A stretch of DNA of 64,000 nucleotides from JADLHS01 sp020848635. GTDB taxonomy: Bacteria > Verrucomicrobiota > Verrucomicrobiia > Limisphaerales > JADLHS01. This document shows, piece by piece, positions 18,127 through 27,232 of the stretch. Location: NCBI GenBank assembly GCA_037044975.1, contig JBAOIL010000037.1, positions 248,001 through 312,000 of the forward strand, given 5' to 3'. The translations under genes were made by a program, and so were the position numbers. The notes beneath the pieces were generated by a model. The model was given only the letters and a program-made list of their open reading frames with translations, was not told where the DNA came from and made no database searches. Each line of letters starts with the position of its first letter. Positions within the stretch are counted from its first letter, which is position 1.

Positions 18127-18825
18127 ATGCCGGAGCTGCCGCCCATCATTATAGCGGGATTGACCGGGTTGATCAGCGGACTGCTGCTTTCCATTCCCGT
18201 CGGCCCCATCAACCTCACCATCATCAACGAAGGCGCGCGGCGGGGCTTCAAGTGGGCCGCGCTCATCGGCCTCGGGGCCTCGGTGATGGAAGTGATTTAT
18301 TGCACGATTGCGTTCACGGGCTTCTCGTCGTTCTTCGGCAACCGCTACATCAAGGCGGCGATGGAAGTGTTCAGTTTCGTGTTCATGCTGTTTCTCGGCA
18401 TCAAGTTTCTGCTGGCCAAAACTGTCAGCGCGCCGATGCACATCAGCCGGGCGGCCGATCGGCTCGAAGGGCGCATCGAGGAAAAGTTTCATCCTCACTC
18501 GGCATTTTTCACGGGCTTGGTCCGCGTAATGGGCAACCCGGGCGTGCTGTTGTTCTGGATTTTTCTGGCCGTGAACTTCATGTCGCGCGAGTGGGTGTCG
18601 CCCACTTGGGAAAGCAAGCTGGCGTGCATCGGCGGCGTGGCGTTGGGCACGGGCCTGTGGTTTCTGGGCCTGAGCTGGGCGGTGTCGCTCGGGCACGGCA
18701 AGTTCAGTGAAAAGACCCTCCTGCGCATCGAAAATTTCTCCGGGCTGGGGCTGATTGGCCTCGGATTGCTCCACGGTGCGCACATCGCTTGGCAACTGGC
18801 CCGAACCAAAGGGGGATCGCCTTGA
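18127..18825 (+). CDS. LysE-family amino acid exporter
   Basis: A 232-residue inner-membrane protein with about six hydrophobic helices. The N-terminal 'GLISGLLLSIPVGPINLTII' is the LysE/RhtB signature (ISxxxPGP-like, here SIPVGPIN), and 'GLVRVMGNPGVLLFW' is the conserved mid-protein loop. The family exports amino acids or small metabolites by proton exchange; the substrate is not readable. It follows pssA by six bases, so it is probably in its operon, and its TGA overlaps the start of a tiny Cys-rich gene. Confidence 0.85.
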   Translation: MPELPPIIIAGLTGLISGLLLSIPVGPINLTIINEGARRGFKWAALIGLGASVMEVIYCTIAFTGFSSFFGNRYIKAAMEVFSFVFMLFLGIKFLLAKTVSAPMHISRAADRLEGRIEEKFHPHSAFFTGLVRVMGNPGVLLFWIFLAVNFMSREWVSPTWESKLACIGGVALGTGLWFLGLSWAVSLGHGKFSEKTLLRIENFSGLGLIGLGLLHGAHIAWQLARTKGGSP

Positions 18826-18941
18826 ACTCAGTCCTCCCGAAAGAACCCCTAGTCGGCGATGACTGCGGCCGCTTCGGTGCGTTGACCTTCGACGGACGCA
18901 ATCTCTGCCCCGCTTGCTATGCAGCCGGCGGAGCGTGCTGA
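18822..18941 (+). CDS. 39-residue Cys-rich (putative zinc-ribbon) miniprotein
   Basis: A small open frame below usual length limits. Its TTG start overlaps the LysE stop as TTGA, a translational-coupling arrangement. The product has cysteines in 'DDCGRFG', 'LCPACYAAGGAC', that is C-x(18)-C-x2-C-x6-C, with 'FDGRNLCPACY' between. That spacing fits one small zinc ribbon. Function is unknown; being last in the pssA-lysE operon does not reveal its role. TTG start and short length limit confidence. Confidence 0.55.
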   Translation: MNSVLPKEPLVGDDCGRFGALTFDGRNLCPACYAAGGAC

Positions 18942-18979
18942 CCGGAATTCGGTCGGGAAGAAGACGACCGCACGGCGAA

Positions 18980-19435
18980 TTAAATCTCTTCCGACTCCGT
19001 CGTCACCGGTTTGGCGTCGCCCTTGAGCGCGCCCATGACGGCGTGCCAGGCGAGGATGGCGCATTTGACGCGGGCCGGATATTTGTGGACGCCCGCAAAC
19101 ACCGCCAGTTTGCCGACGTCGCCGGCGAACTTACCGGTCATCACCATGTCGTGGACTTGGGTGAACATTTTTTCCATGTCGGCTTTGGTTTTGCCCTTGG
19201 CAAACTCCGTGAGCAATGACGCCGAAGCCTTGGAGATGCAGCAGCCCGAACCAACGAAGCTCGCGTCCTTGATCACATCCCCGTCCAAGGTGAGAAACAG
19301 TCTCAATTGGTCGCCACAGAGCGGATTGTGGCCTTGCGCGGAGCAGGTGGCCTGCGGCATTTCATGGAAATTCCGCGGTTGCTTGCAGTGGTCCAGAATG
19401 ACCTGCTGATAAAGGTCGTTTAGGTCGTCAAACAT
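18980..19435 (-). CDS. sufU: SufU-type Fe-S assembly / sulfur-transfer protein
   Basis: 151 residues in the NifU-N/IscU fold. The three ligand cysteines are visible in 'NPLCGD', 'GSGCCISKASASLL' and 'ARVKCAILAW', with the conserved Asp after the first. The SufU-specific insertion between the second and third cysteines ('MEKMFTQVHDMVMTGKFAG') separates it from IscU. SufU is a zinc protein that accepts sulfur from SufS. It lies 146 bases downstream of sufD. The start MFDDLNDLYQQVILDH is clear. sufB, sufC and sufS are not in the window. Confidence 0.93.
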   Translation of the reverse strand: MFDDLNDLYQQVILDHCKQPRNFHEMPQATCSAQGHNPLCGDQLRLFLTLDGDVIKDASFVGSGCCISKASASLLTEFAKGKTKADMEKMFTQVHDMVMTGKFAGDVGKLAVFAGVHKYPARVKCAILAWHAVMGALKGDAKPVTTESEEI

Positions 19436-19580
19436 GGCAGCAATCCAACCGTGGATGAACACAAATGAAGCGTTTGAGGCGGCGGCGCCGCCGGGCAAGG
19501 GTGCACGCCGAGGCGCGGTTCCATGACCCGCAACCCATCAGCCCCTCCGCATTTTCTTTGGAGTTCATTCATGCGTGAAT

Positions 19581-20933
19581 CTATTTCTCCGCCAGATGCG
19601 GATTGGCTTCGAGCCGCTCCCACACCAGTTGGTTTAGTTCCTCGCGGGCGGCTTCGTGCCGGATGCGCTCAATAATTTCGCCGGCAAACGCGTGAATCAG
19701 CATCCGCCGCGCGGTGTCCGGCCCGATGCCGCGCGAGCGCAGATAAAATATGGACTCCGGGTTCAACTGGCCGATCGTCGCGCCATGCGTGCACTTCACG
19801 TCGTCCGCGTAAATCTCCAATTGCGGCTTGGTATTGGCGGTGGCGTCGTCGGAGAGCAAAAGATTCTTGTTGGTCTGTTTCGCATCCGTCTTCTGGGCGA
19901 GCTGCTGTACAAGAATGCGACCGTGGAAGACGCCCCGGGATTTGTCGTCCAGAATGCCGTTGAAATACTCGTGACTGGCGCAATGCGGCTGGGCGTGTTC
20001 GACAACCATGTGGTGATCGGCCAGTTGCTCGCCCCGCGTGAGGTAAAGCCCGTTGAGGACACATTCCAGCCCTTCGCCCGCGAGGTTCGTGCGGATGCTG
20101 TTGCGCGATATTTTCGCCCCCAGCGCAAACGAATGAACGCTCACGTTGCTCGCCCGCCCGAACCGCCCGTGCATCGCCGCCATGTGAAACGCATCCGCCG
20201 CCTCGTCCTGAAATTTCAACACCTCGACCCGGGCGTGGTCGCCCACGACGAGTTCGGTGACCGCGTTGGTGAAATAACCCGCGCCGCCCGCCGTCACGTA
20301 ACTTTCGATCACGGTCAACTGGCTGTTCGCCTCCGCGACGATGACGTTGCGCGGTTGCATTGTCGCGCCACTTTGATTTGCCGTGGCGATGTAAATGAGC
20401 TGCACGGGTTCCGGGACGACCGTGCCGGCGGGCAGATGGATGAAGCCACCGTCGAGGAAGAACGCCTGATTGAGCGCCGTGAAAGCGTTGTCACCGGCCG
20501 ACGACGACGGCACAAGATGCGGTTCCAGCAGCGCCGGCTCCCTCGCGAGGACGGCGGCGACGTTGGCTACCTTCACGCCGGCGGGCAACCGGCCGATTCT
20601 GGAAAGCGCCGCGGCGTAATGTCCATTCACGAACACCAGCCGGGGGCCCGGCAGGCTGGCAAAAGGAAAGTGCTTAAGCGCTTCCGCCGCCAGACCGTCC
20701 GCGGGCGCGGCCAACGCGGGCTTGAAGGGCAGCTTCGCGATGGGTGCGACATTCGTGAACCGCCAATCCTCATGCTGCAACGTCGGGAAGCCGAGCTCGG
20801 TGAAGCGGGCGAACCCGCCCTGGCGGAGCGGGAGCATCCAGGCGGGCTGCGGGGCTTCCCGCTCAAAGTGGCGGAAGTTTTCCAGATACGCATCCGCGAC
20901 CGGCGCGGATTTTTTCGGTGTGGTCGGAGCCAT
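19581..20933 (-). CDS. sufD: Fe-S cluster assembly protein SufD
   Basis: 450 residues with the SufB/SufD right-handed beta-helix core ('VEVLKFQDEAADAFHMAAMHGRFG') and the family signature 'DDVKCTHGATIGQLNPESIFYLRSRG', which includes the conserved Cys-x-His. SufD partners SufB and the ATPase SufC in the scaffold that builds Fe-S clusters. Length and termini fit SufD rather than SufB. An in-frame ATG at 20966 would add 11 residues; 20933 is chosen because conserved sequence begins soon after. No sufB or sufC sits upstream, where rluD lies divergently 94 bases beyond the alternative start, so this operon looks split. Confidence 0.93.
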   Translation of the reverse strand: MAPTTPKKSAPVADAYLENFRHFEREAPQPAWMLPLRQGGFARFTELGFPTLQHEDWRFTNVAPIAKLPFKPALAAPADGLAAEALKHFPFASLPGPRLVFVNGHYAAALSRIGRLPAGVKVANVAAVLAREPALLEPHLVPSSSAGDNAFTALNQAFFLDGGFIHLPAGTVVPEPVQLIYIATANQSGATMQPRNVIVAEANSQLTVIESYVTAGGAGYFTNAVTELVVGDHARVEVLKFQDEAADAFHMAAMHGRFGRASNVSVHSFALGAKISRNSIRTNLAGEGLECVLNGLYLTRGEQLADHHMVVEHAQPHCASHEYFNGILDDKSRGVFHGRILVQQLAQKTDAKQTNKNLLLSDDATANTKPQLEIYADDVKCTHGATIGQLNPESIFYLRSRGIGPDTARRMLIHAFAGEIIERIRHEAAREELNQLVWERLEANPHLAEK

Positions 20934-21060
20934 GTTCGGTTTCACAGGTTTTCCAATCGAGCGCATAGCTTTTCACGGCGGCACCGCGGAAGCAAGTCTG
21001 CTGCGGGGTCGCAAAAGCCTGACAAGTCACCCGGGAGCCCGTTAAATCATCCGCGCCCTG

Positions 21061-21783
21061 ATGAGCAAGCTGTTCGACATCATTCACGAAGACGACGAGT
21101 TACTGGTGGTCAACAAACCGGCGGACCTGGTTTGTCATCCAACCAAGGGCGACGAGTTTTCGAGCCTCATCAGCCGGGTGCGGCTGCATCTCGGTTCGAT
21201 GGCCCAGCCGCATCTGGTCAACCGTCTGGATCGCGAAACGAGCGGCGTGACGGTCGTCGCCAAGAGCGCGGCCGTCGCGGGGGAATTGGGCCGGCTCTGG
21301 GAAGCGCGCGCGGTCGAGAAGGAATATCTCGCCATCGTCCACGGTCACGTCCGGAACGAGCACGGACTGATCGCTGCGCCGCTCGGCAAGGATGAGCATA
21401 GCCGCGTGGCCATCAAGGATTGCGTCCGGGCGGACGGGCGCCGGCGCAAACCGAGTTCCAGGTCGAACGGCGGCTCGAAGCGCCGTATTCCCTCCTCCGA
21501 CTTCGGCCGCACACGGGCCGCAAGCACCAGATACCGCATCCACCTCGCGCACTTCGGCCACCCCATTGTTGGAGACAAGATCTATGGCGGCGATGAGGAT
21601 TTGTATCTGGCGCTGGTCGAACACCGACTGACGGAGGAACAACGAGCGCGATTGATCCTGGCAAATCAGGCATTGCACGCCAGCGCCGTGCGCTTCAACT
21701 GGCGCGGGGCACCCGTGGAATTTCGCTGTGAACCGGAAAAGTGGTTCTTGGAGTTTTTGGCTTTGAATCACCGGGGTGCCTAA
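21061..21783 (+). CDS. RluA/RluD-family pseudouridine synthase (two compensating frameshifts)
   Basis: About 240 residues. 'LVNRLDRETSGVTVVAKS' holds the catalytic Asp in the HRLDxxTSG motif; 'EKEYLAIVHG' and 'IRIHLAHFGHPIVGDKIYGG' are typical. Between about 21437 and 21534 the annotated frame reads as Arg/Ser-rich nonsense, while another frame gives 'APAQTEFQVERRLEAPYSLL' and 'RPHTGRKHQ'. Adding one G at 21436-21438 and removing one C at 21534-21535 restores the family. It lacks an S4 domain at the N-terminus. It isomerises uridines in rRNA or tRNA; the target site is unknown. Confidence 0.88.
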   Translation: MSKLFDIIHEDDELLVVNKPADLVCHPTKGDEFSSLISRVRLHLGSMAQPHLVNRLDRETSGVTVVAKSAAVAGELGRLWEARAVEKEYLAIVHGHVRNEHGLIAAPLGKDEHSRVAIKDCVRADGRRRKPSSRSNGGSKRRIPSSDFGRTRAASTRYRIHLAHFGHPIVGDKIYGGDEDLYLALVEHRLTEEQRARLILANQALHASAVRFNWRGAPVEFRCEPEKWFLEFLALNHRGA

Positions 21784-21875
21784 ATCGGCGGCCGGCCCGG
21801 GGCCAACTTGGTCATTTCCCGCCGGAGTGCGCCCGTTGACACTCGGGGCGCGAACGATATACTGGGCGGCCTTTT

Positions 21876-22880
21876 ATGAACAAAGAACCGCATGTGGCCG
21901 TGGTCGGTGCGACGGGCGCCGTCGGCATCGAAATGATCAAGACCCTCCAGAAGCGCAATTTCCCGGTCGGGAAACTGACGTTGCTCGCGTCCGCCCGTTC
22001 CGTGGGCAAGAAATTGAAATTTCGCGGTGGGGACGTGACCGTCACGGAACTCACGAAGGATTCGTTCGCGGGGATTGACATCGCGCTGTTCAGCGCGGGC
22101 GGGAACATCTCGAAGGAGTTCGCGCCCCTGGCGGCCAAGGCGGGGTGCGTGGTCGTGGACAACTCCAGCGCCTTCCGCATGGACGATTCAGTGCCGCTCG
22201 TGGTGCCGGAAATCAACGCGGTGGATGTGAAGCAGCATCAAGGCATCATCGCCAACCCCAACTGCACCACGGCCATTACGCTCATGGCGCTGTACCCGTT
22301 GCATCAGGCCTTCGGCGTAAAGCGGATTTTCGCCTCGAGCTACCAAGCCGTCTCCGGCACCGGCGCCAAGGCGATTGAAGAACTCGAACGCCAGGTGGGA
22401 CAAATCGTCGGCAAGCAGCCCGTGACGAAGGAAGTTTATCCCCACCAGATCGCCTTCAACGTGTTGCCGCAGGTGGATTCCTTCCTGCCGACCGGCTACA
22501 CCAAGGAAGAGATGAAGATGGAGAACGAGGGACGTAAGATCATGCACCATCCGGCATTCCGGGCGAGCGTGACCTGCGTCCGGGTGCCCGTGTATCGCTC
22601 CCACTCGGTGGCGGTGAGCGCGGAGTTCGAGAAACCGGTGAGCGTGGAAGCTGCGCGTGCCGTTCTCAAGAAAGCACCCGGCCTCGACCTCGTGGACGAA
22701 CCGGAGAACAAGCGTTATCCGATGCCGCTGTTCACCTCCGAGAAATACAACTGCGAAGTGGGCCGCATCCGTCTGGACTGCGCGCTGGACAATGGCCTGT
22801 GTTTCTGGGTCTGCGGCGATCAATTGCTCAAAGGGGCGGCGCTCAACGCCGTCCAGATTGCCGAGGAGTTGGTGAAGTAG
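21876..22880 (+). CDS. asd: Aspartate-semialdehyde dehydrogenase
   Basis: Reduces aspartyl phosphate to aspartate semialdehyde with NADPH, the branch point to lysine/diaminopimelate, threonine and methionine. 334 residues, full length. The NADP loop 'VVGATGAVGIEM' is N-terminal; the active-site Cys is in 'NPNCTTAITLM'; 'SSYQAVSGTGAKAIEELE' and 'SHSVAVSAEF' are diagnostic for the Gram-positive-like/archaeal-intermediate bacterial subgroup. The start MNKEPHVAVVGATG is unambiguous. It lies 92 bases after the pseudouridine synthase and is followed by a stem-loop. Confidence 0.96.
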   Translation: MNKEPHVAVVGATGAVGIEMIKTLQKRNFPVGKLTLLASARSVGKKLKFRGGDVTVTELTKDSFAGIDIALFSAGGNISKEFAPLAAKAGCVVVDNSSAFRMDDSVPLVVPEINAVDVKQHQGIIANPNCTTAITLMALYPLHQAFGVKRIFASSYQAVSGTGAKAIEELERQVGQIVGKQPVTKEVYPHQIAFNVLPQVDSFLPTGYTKEEMKMENEGRKIMHHPAFRASVTCVRVPVYRSHSVAVSAEFEKPVSVEAARAVLKKAPGLDLVDEPENKRYPMPLFTSEKYNCEVGRIRLDCALDNGLCFWVCGDQLLKGAALNAVQIAEELVK

Positions 22881-22883
22881 TTT

Positions 22884-22924
22884 CACGAGCATCCGCGCGG
22901 TAAGAACCGCTGTCGCGGCTCGTG
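22884..22924 (+). other. Stem-loop between convergent asd and permease genes
   Basis: CACGAGC (22884-22890) pairs with GCTCGTG (22918-22924), enclosing a further GC-rich inner stem. No T tract follows in either direction (an A-run follows on the plus strand), so it may be a Rho-dependent or bidirectional 3'-end structure rather than a classical terminator. Confidence 0.5.
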
Positions 22925-22998
22925 CAAAAATGATGCGAGCCGAAGGTGTGGCCGACTGGGCCTCCGCGTTGAGACTTCGCACCCCGGACGTCGGCACT

Positions 22999-24407
22999 TC
23001 ACTTGAACGGCAGCAAGCTTGCCAGCAGCAGCGTCTCCAGCAGACCCGCCACGGACATCGCAAACGCCAGCACGGTCCAGGTCCGGAGGGTTTCGCGCTC
23101 GGTGAAACCGCTGAGCCGGCCGATCACCCAGAACCCGCTGTCGTTCATCCACGATAATCCCAGCGCGCCAAAGCCAATCGCGAGAAACAAATACATCGGG
23201 TGATACGGGAGTTCCGCGCCCGAAGTGACACCCACCATCATCGCCGCCGTCGTCAACATGGAAACCGTGGCGGAGCCTTGGGCGAACTTCATCAGCACCG
23301 CCACCGCCCAGGCCAGGAAGATCAGATTCAGGTCGCGGCCCATCGCGAAGTGGCGAATCGCTTCGCCCACGCCCGCGTGCTTGAGCATGCCGCCAAACGC
23401 GCCGCCGGCACTGGTGATCAGGATGATCACGCCCGCCGTTTCCAGCGCCGGCCCCAGCAATTCGCCGAGTCCCGCCAGCGTCAGCTGACGCTGGCGGAGC
23501 ACGAGTGACATTGCCAGCAAGGCCCCAAGCAGCAAGGCGATGTTGCGGTTGCCAATGAATTCAAACAACGGATAAGCGAACCCCACGCGGGCCGCGCCGC
23601 CGAACGCGGCCAGGAAGGAGGCCGCGGAAATCAGAACAATGGGCAACAGCACCGGCAGGATGGAAGCAGCGAACGATGGCAGTTCGGTTTCAGGTTGGTT
23701 CGAGATGCATTGCAGCTCGGCGAGCGACAGGCCCGCCGTTTCCCGCAACGGCACATTGCACCGCCGGTTGAGCCATTTGGACACCTGCCAGCCAAACATC
23801 ACGGGTGGAATGGAAGCCAGCGCGCCCACGATGACGGACCAACCCAGATCCAGTTTCAACACCTCCGCCATTGCGAGCGGTCCCGGTGCGAGCGCCACGA
23901 GCGAATGGGTCACCCCGCCGGCGGGTACAGATCGCCAGCACAAAAAGCGTGTAGTCTTTGCCCGTTCGCAATCGCAATGCCCGCGCCAGCGGAATGAGCA
24001 ACATGAAGAACGTGTCGAAGAAAATGGGCAGCCCGAGCAGAAAACCGCCCGTCACCAGTGCCAGACCCGCGCGGCGCTCGCCGAACGCGGCAATGAACCG
24101 GCGCACCACCTTGTCCGCCGCGCCGCTCTCCATGATGCACCCCCCGATGATCGAGGCGAGGGCGATGACGACGCCCACCTTGCCGCAGACGGTGCCAAAC
24201 TCCAAGGTGGTTATCTCGACCGCTTGAATCCAGTGGCTCCTGGCTGGCTCCCCGGGCAGACTGCCGCGCGGCGCCAGCAGGCCGGCCAGAATGGCAACGC
24301 CGATTAGTGCCAGGAACGCATGGACCCGCAACTTCGTGATCAGCGCGATGATCGTTACCACACAGATGCAACAGAATGACGAACGGCCAGAGGGGCGAAG
24401 TGTTCAC
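22999..24407 (-). CDS. GntP-family permease (two frameshifts)
   Basis: About 468 residues after correction, with 12 or more hydrophobic helices. The GntP hallmarks are 'GGCIMESGAADKVVRRF', 'LGLPIFFDTFFMLLIPLA', 'KFAQGSATVSMLTTAAMM' and 'LSWMNDSGFWVI'. The family imports gluconate and related sugar acids or hydroxy acids by proton symport; the substrate cannot be read. The frame breaks at 23923-23925 (joining 'FVLAIC' to 'AGGVTHSLVALAPGPLA') and near 24358-24364, where removing one base joins MNTSPLWPFVILLHL to VVTIIALITKL and gives the start at 24407. No sugar-acid enzyme lies beside it. Confidence 0.87.
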
Positions 24408-24887
24408 GGCGGAATCCGGTTGTGGTGGTGCATTTGGCTGGACCGGAGTCTAAAGAAGTATGCCCGACTCGGCAATTTCAAACTCCGAACCTGGGCGTTT
24501 CGCATTAAACCGTTGTCCCGGACGGCGCAATCCAGTATTCACCCAAAACAAAAAGGAAAACCATGACAACCTCGGGGCCGATTTGGATGTTCGACTTGGG
24601 CAAGGCTCCTGGTGGTTAATTCTTTTCTCAGCCTGGGGAACAAACCGGCCGGAGTCCGGATAAATACAAATCCGATCCCTACCCCGAAAGGTTCAGCCTC
24701 CCAATTTGATCATCATGCTCATGTCCCCATGTAATGACCGCTGCGCGGACCTTGCTTGCCCGTCTCCCGCGCTGACGTTCACGAGGCGAGCCTCAATTTC
24801 CTCACACCGCCCCTCAGGTCAAACTATTGCCGTCGAAAAGTCCCGAATAAGCTTTTGGGATTTAAGACCTAGTCGTCGCGACCCACC
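24408..24887. other. Intergenic region with one possible miniature ORF
   Basis: 480 bases upstream of the GntP gene and downstream of the PQQ-type gene. No known RNA or protein family is recognised. The one noticeable item is an 18-codon open frame with a good Shine-Dalgarno sequence at 24563 (listed separately). Base composition here is visibly more AT-rich than in the coding flanks. Confidence 0.4.
24563..24619 (+). CDS. Possible 18-residue peptide ORF
   Basis: ATG at 24563 preceded by AAAAAGGAAAACC, a good Shine-Dalgarno at normal spacing. It encodes MTTSGPIWMFDLGKAPGG and stops at TAA. It stands in a non-coding gap on the strand opposite to both neighbours. It has no recognised family; it could be chance. 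Listed because the ribosome-binding site is better than those of many real genes here. Confidence 0.2.
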   Translation: MTTSGPIWMFDLGKAPGG

Positions 24888-26156
24888 TCAAAATCTTACT
24901 TGCCCGGCCAGCTTCACCGCCACGTCCAGGCAAACGCCTTCCTTGTCGTTCCGGGCGTAGATGCGGCCGTTGCTTACCACCGGCATCGTCCAGCATTTGC
25001 CGCCGTAGAGTTCGGCCCGGGCCACTTCGTGATACGCGTCCGGCTTGGCGTCCACCAGCACCAGCGGGCCGCGATCGCCCTGCACTAGGATTTGGTCGCC
25101 CACGAGGATCGTCCCGCCCCCGGAACCGAACCCGGGCTTGGACCAAACCTCTTTGCCGGTGGCAATCTCGACGCACTTGAGCGGCGCCGTCCCAAATTCC
25201 TTGAAACCGTAAATGCCGTAAAGGTAACCGTCGCGGCAAACCGGCGTCGTCCAGTGATTCATCAATTTGCCGGATTCCCGCCAGAGTTCGGTGGCGCTGA
25301 ATTTGTCGCCGGTTTTCGCGATCCGGCACGCGCCCGCCCCGACCCCATACCCCGCCGAGCAATAGACGATGTCGCCCGACACGATGGGCGAGGACGCGGT
25401 GGAAACGGAATACGGAAACGGGAAGCGCCACAATTCGCGACCGCTGGCGGCTTCGGCGGCCACCAGGCCAGTTTGCGTGAAGAAAATCACCTGCCGCACA
25501 CCGTGCAGCGTCGCCAGCACGGGCGAGGCGTGGGTGGGCGCATCCTCCCCGCCTTTCCAAACCAGTTTGCCATCCGTCTTGTCAAACGCCAGGCAGGCCT
25601 GCCCCGCCCCGCCGCCGTTGACGAAAATGAATTTGCCTTCGAGGATCGGCGACGCGGCGCTGTTCCATTTGATCACTTTGCCGCCGAATTCGCTCACGAG
25701 ATCGTGCTGCCAGATTTGCTTGCCCGTGGCCGCGGCGAGACAGGTCAGCATTTGGTTCGCGCCGAGCAGATAGACGCGGTCGCCGGCCACGGTCGGGGTG
25801 GAACGCGGGCCATCGCCGCCCTGTTTGTCGTAGGTCGGCTTGCCCAACGGCACGGCCCAGATTTCCTTGCCGGTGTTGGCATCCAGCGCGAGCGCCACCT
25901 CCTGGTCCTGCCCGGCCACAGCCCGCTGAATGAAGCAGAACGCCCGACCGCCACTGACGGCAAACGAACCGAAGCTCGGGCCCAGCGGCGCCTTCCACAC
26001 CACGCGCGGGCCTTCCGCCGGCCAGGTCGCGAGGATTTTTTCCGGCGTGGAGCCGTCGTTGTTCGGCCCGCGATACTGCGGCCAGTCGGCAGCGGTGAGG
26101 GCGGTGGCGGTGCAGAACGAAAGCACAAACCAACGGGCAAAGGATGGAGTTTTCAT
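24888..26156 (-). CDS. Secreted PQQ-type beta-propeller protein
   Basis: 422 residues with a signal peptide ('FVLSFCTATALTAA'). It opens with 'DWPQYRGPNNDG', then shows repeated PQQ blades with 'ALDANTGKEIWAV', 'AAATGKQIWQH', 'DGKLVWKG', 'EIATGKEVW', the WD-like quinoprotein/BamB propeller pattern. The 'WPQYRGPN' start is typical of the very common planctomycete-verrucomicrobial family annotated as outer-membrane biogenesis BamB-like, whose function is generally unknown. No alcohol-dehydrogenase catalytic residues or PQQ synthesis genes are visible. It lies 33 bases after parA on the same strand. Confidence 0.88.
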   Translation of the reverse strand: MKTPSFARWFVLSFCTATALTAADWPQYRGPNNDGSTPEKILATWPAEGPRVVWKAPLGPSFGSFAVSGGRAFCFIQRAVAGQDQEVALALDANTGKEIWAVPLGKPTYDKQGGDGPRSTPTVAGDRVYLLGANQMLTCLAAATGKQIWQHDLVSEFGGKVIKWNSAASPILEGKFIFVNGGGAGQACLAFDKTDGKLVWKGGEDAPTHASPVLATLHGVRQVIFFTQTGLVAAEAASGRELWRFPFPYSVSTASSPIVSGDIVYCSAGYGVGAGACRIAKTGDKFSATELWRESGKLMNHWTTPVCRDGYLYGIYGFKEFGTAPLKCVEIATGKEVWSKPGFGSGGGTILVGDQILVQGDRGPLVLVDAKPDAYHEVARAELYGGKCWTMPVVSNGRIYARNDKEGVCLDVAVKLAGQVRF

Positions 26157-26189
26157 GGTTATTTGTTAAGGGATGATGGACGCACCGAT

Positions 26190-26969
26190 TTACCCGGCAT
26201 TCAACCGCGACAACACTTCCTGGGCCAGGACCTCGTACGCCGCGGCGCCGGCACTGTACTTGTCGTAATGGATGATCGGCTGGCCAAAACTGGGGGCTTC
26301 CGCGAGTTTCGTGCTGCGCGGGATCATCGTTTCAAACACGCGCTCGCCGAGCAGATTCCGCACTTCGCTCACGACTTCGTTCGACAGCTTGGTGCGCGCA
26401 TCGAACATCGTCATGACCACGCCGAAGATTTCCAGCCGGGGATTCACGCCCGCCGCGCGCAGTTGCGTCAGCACGCGATTCATCATTGAAATACCTTCCA
26501 GCGCGTAATACTCACATTGCAGCGGCACCAGCACGCCATCCGTGGCCGCAAAGGCATTGAGCGTCAAAATGCCCAGGGACGGCGGGCAATCCACGAGGAT
26601 CAAGTCGAACTGGCCGGAGTCGCGGACCGGTTGCAAGGCCGTTGCGAGCCGCGACAGATGGTTTTCCGCCCGCGCGAGTTCCACGTCCGCGCCGCACAAA
26701 TCCACTTCGCTCGGAATGAGAGAGAGCCGGTCGAAGGCGGTGGATTTGATCTTGTCGGCCAGCGTCCCTTCGCCAAACAGCGGGCGATACGCGCTCGCGC
26801 CCTCGATCTTCTCCACCCCCACGCCACTGGTGGCATTGGCCTGCGGATCCAAATCAAACAGCAGCACGCGCTGGCCGGTGGCCGCGAGGCACGCGGCCAG
26901 ATTCACCGCCGTGGTGGTTTTGCCGACCCCGCCTTTTTGATTGGCGACCGCGATGACTTTGACTGGCAC
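26190..26969 (-). CDS. parA: ParA/Soj-type chromosome partitioning ATPase
   Basis: 259 residues, usual length. Deviant Walker A 'NQKGGVGKTTTAVNLA', Walker A' 'DLDPQANAT', Walker B 'DLILVDCPPSLG', and the C-terminal 'VFETMIPRSTKLAEAPSFG' that is characteristic of ParA/Soj. It forms ATP-dependent dimers on DNA that move ParB-parS complexes. The GTG start at 26969 is chosen because the open frame upstream (to 27197) is low-complexity Pro/Ser-rich. parB is not adjacent, so this could also be an orphan ParA positioning another cargo. It is divergent from hpf. Confidence 0.93.
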   Translation of the reverse strand: MPVKVIAVANQKGGVGKTTTAVNLAACLAATGQRVLLFDLDPQANATSGVGVEKIEGASAYRPLFGEGTLADKIKSTAFDRLSLIPSEVDLCGADVELARAENHLSRLATALQPVRDSGQFDLILVDCPPSLGILTLNAFAATDGVLVPLQCEYYALEGISMMNRVLTQLRAAGVNPRLEIFGVVMTMFDARTKLSNEVVSEVRNLLGERVFETMIPRSTKLAEAPSFGQPIIHYDKYSAGAAAYEVLAQEVLSRLNAG

Positions 26970-27232
26970 GCGGAGATTAAACGGAAAGCCCGGCGGCGTT
27001 TCAAGCGTTGAGCGCGGTTTGGCCCACAAACTTGAGCTTGACCGCGAGGCGGGCCTCGCGTTTGAACCACCGCCACCGGCGGGCGGCAGTTCGAGCGGTC
27101 TCCGTGAGACGACCGAGCACCAAAGTCCGGCACTGCTGAAGCGCGCTGGTTTCGCTTGCGGTGGGAGTCTTGCCACCGGTCGCACAAATTTCTCCACTGG
27201 ATTTTGCGGCCTGGCGGCTGCATCATAGGGAC

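Noticed and set aside
19656..21395. 579-codon open frame antisense to sufD
   Set aside because: No recognisable protein; crosses two real genes on different strands; composition explained by high GC at third positions.
26970..27197. N-terminal extension of parA
   Set aside because: Low-complexity Pro/Ser/Arg-rich extension not found in ParA; the GTG start at 26969 gives normal family length.
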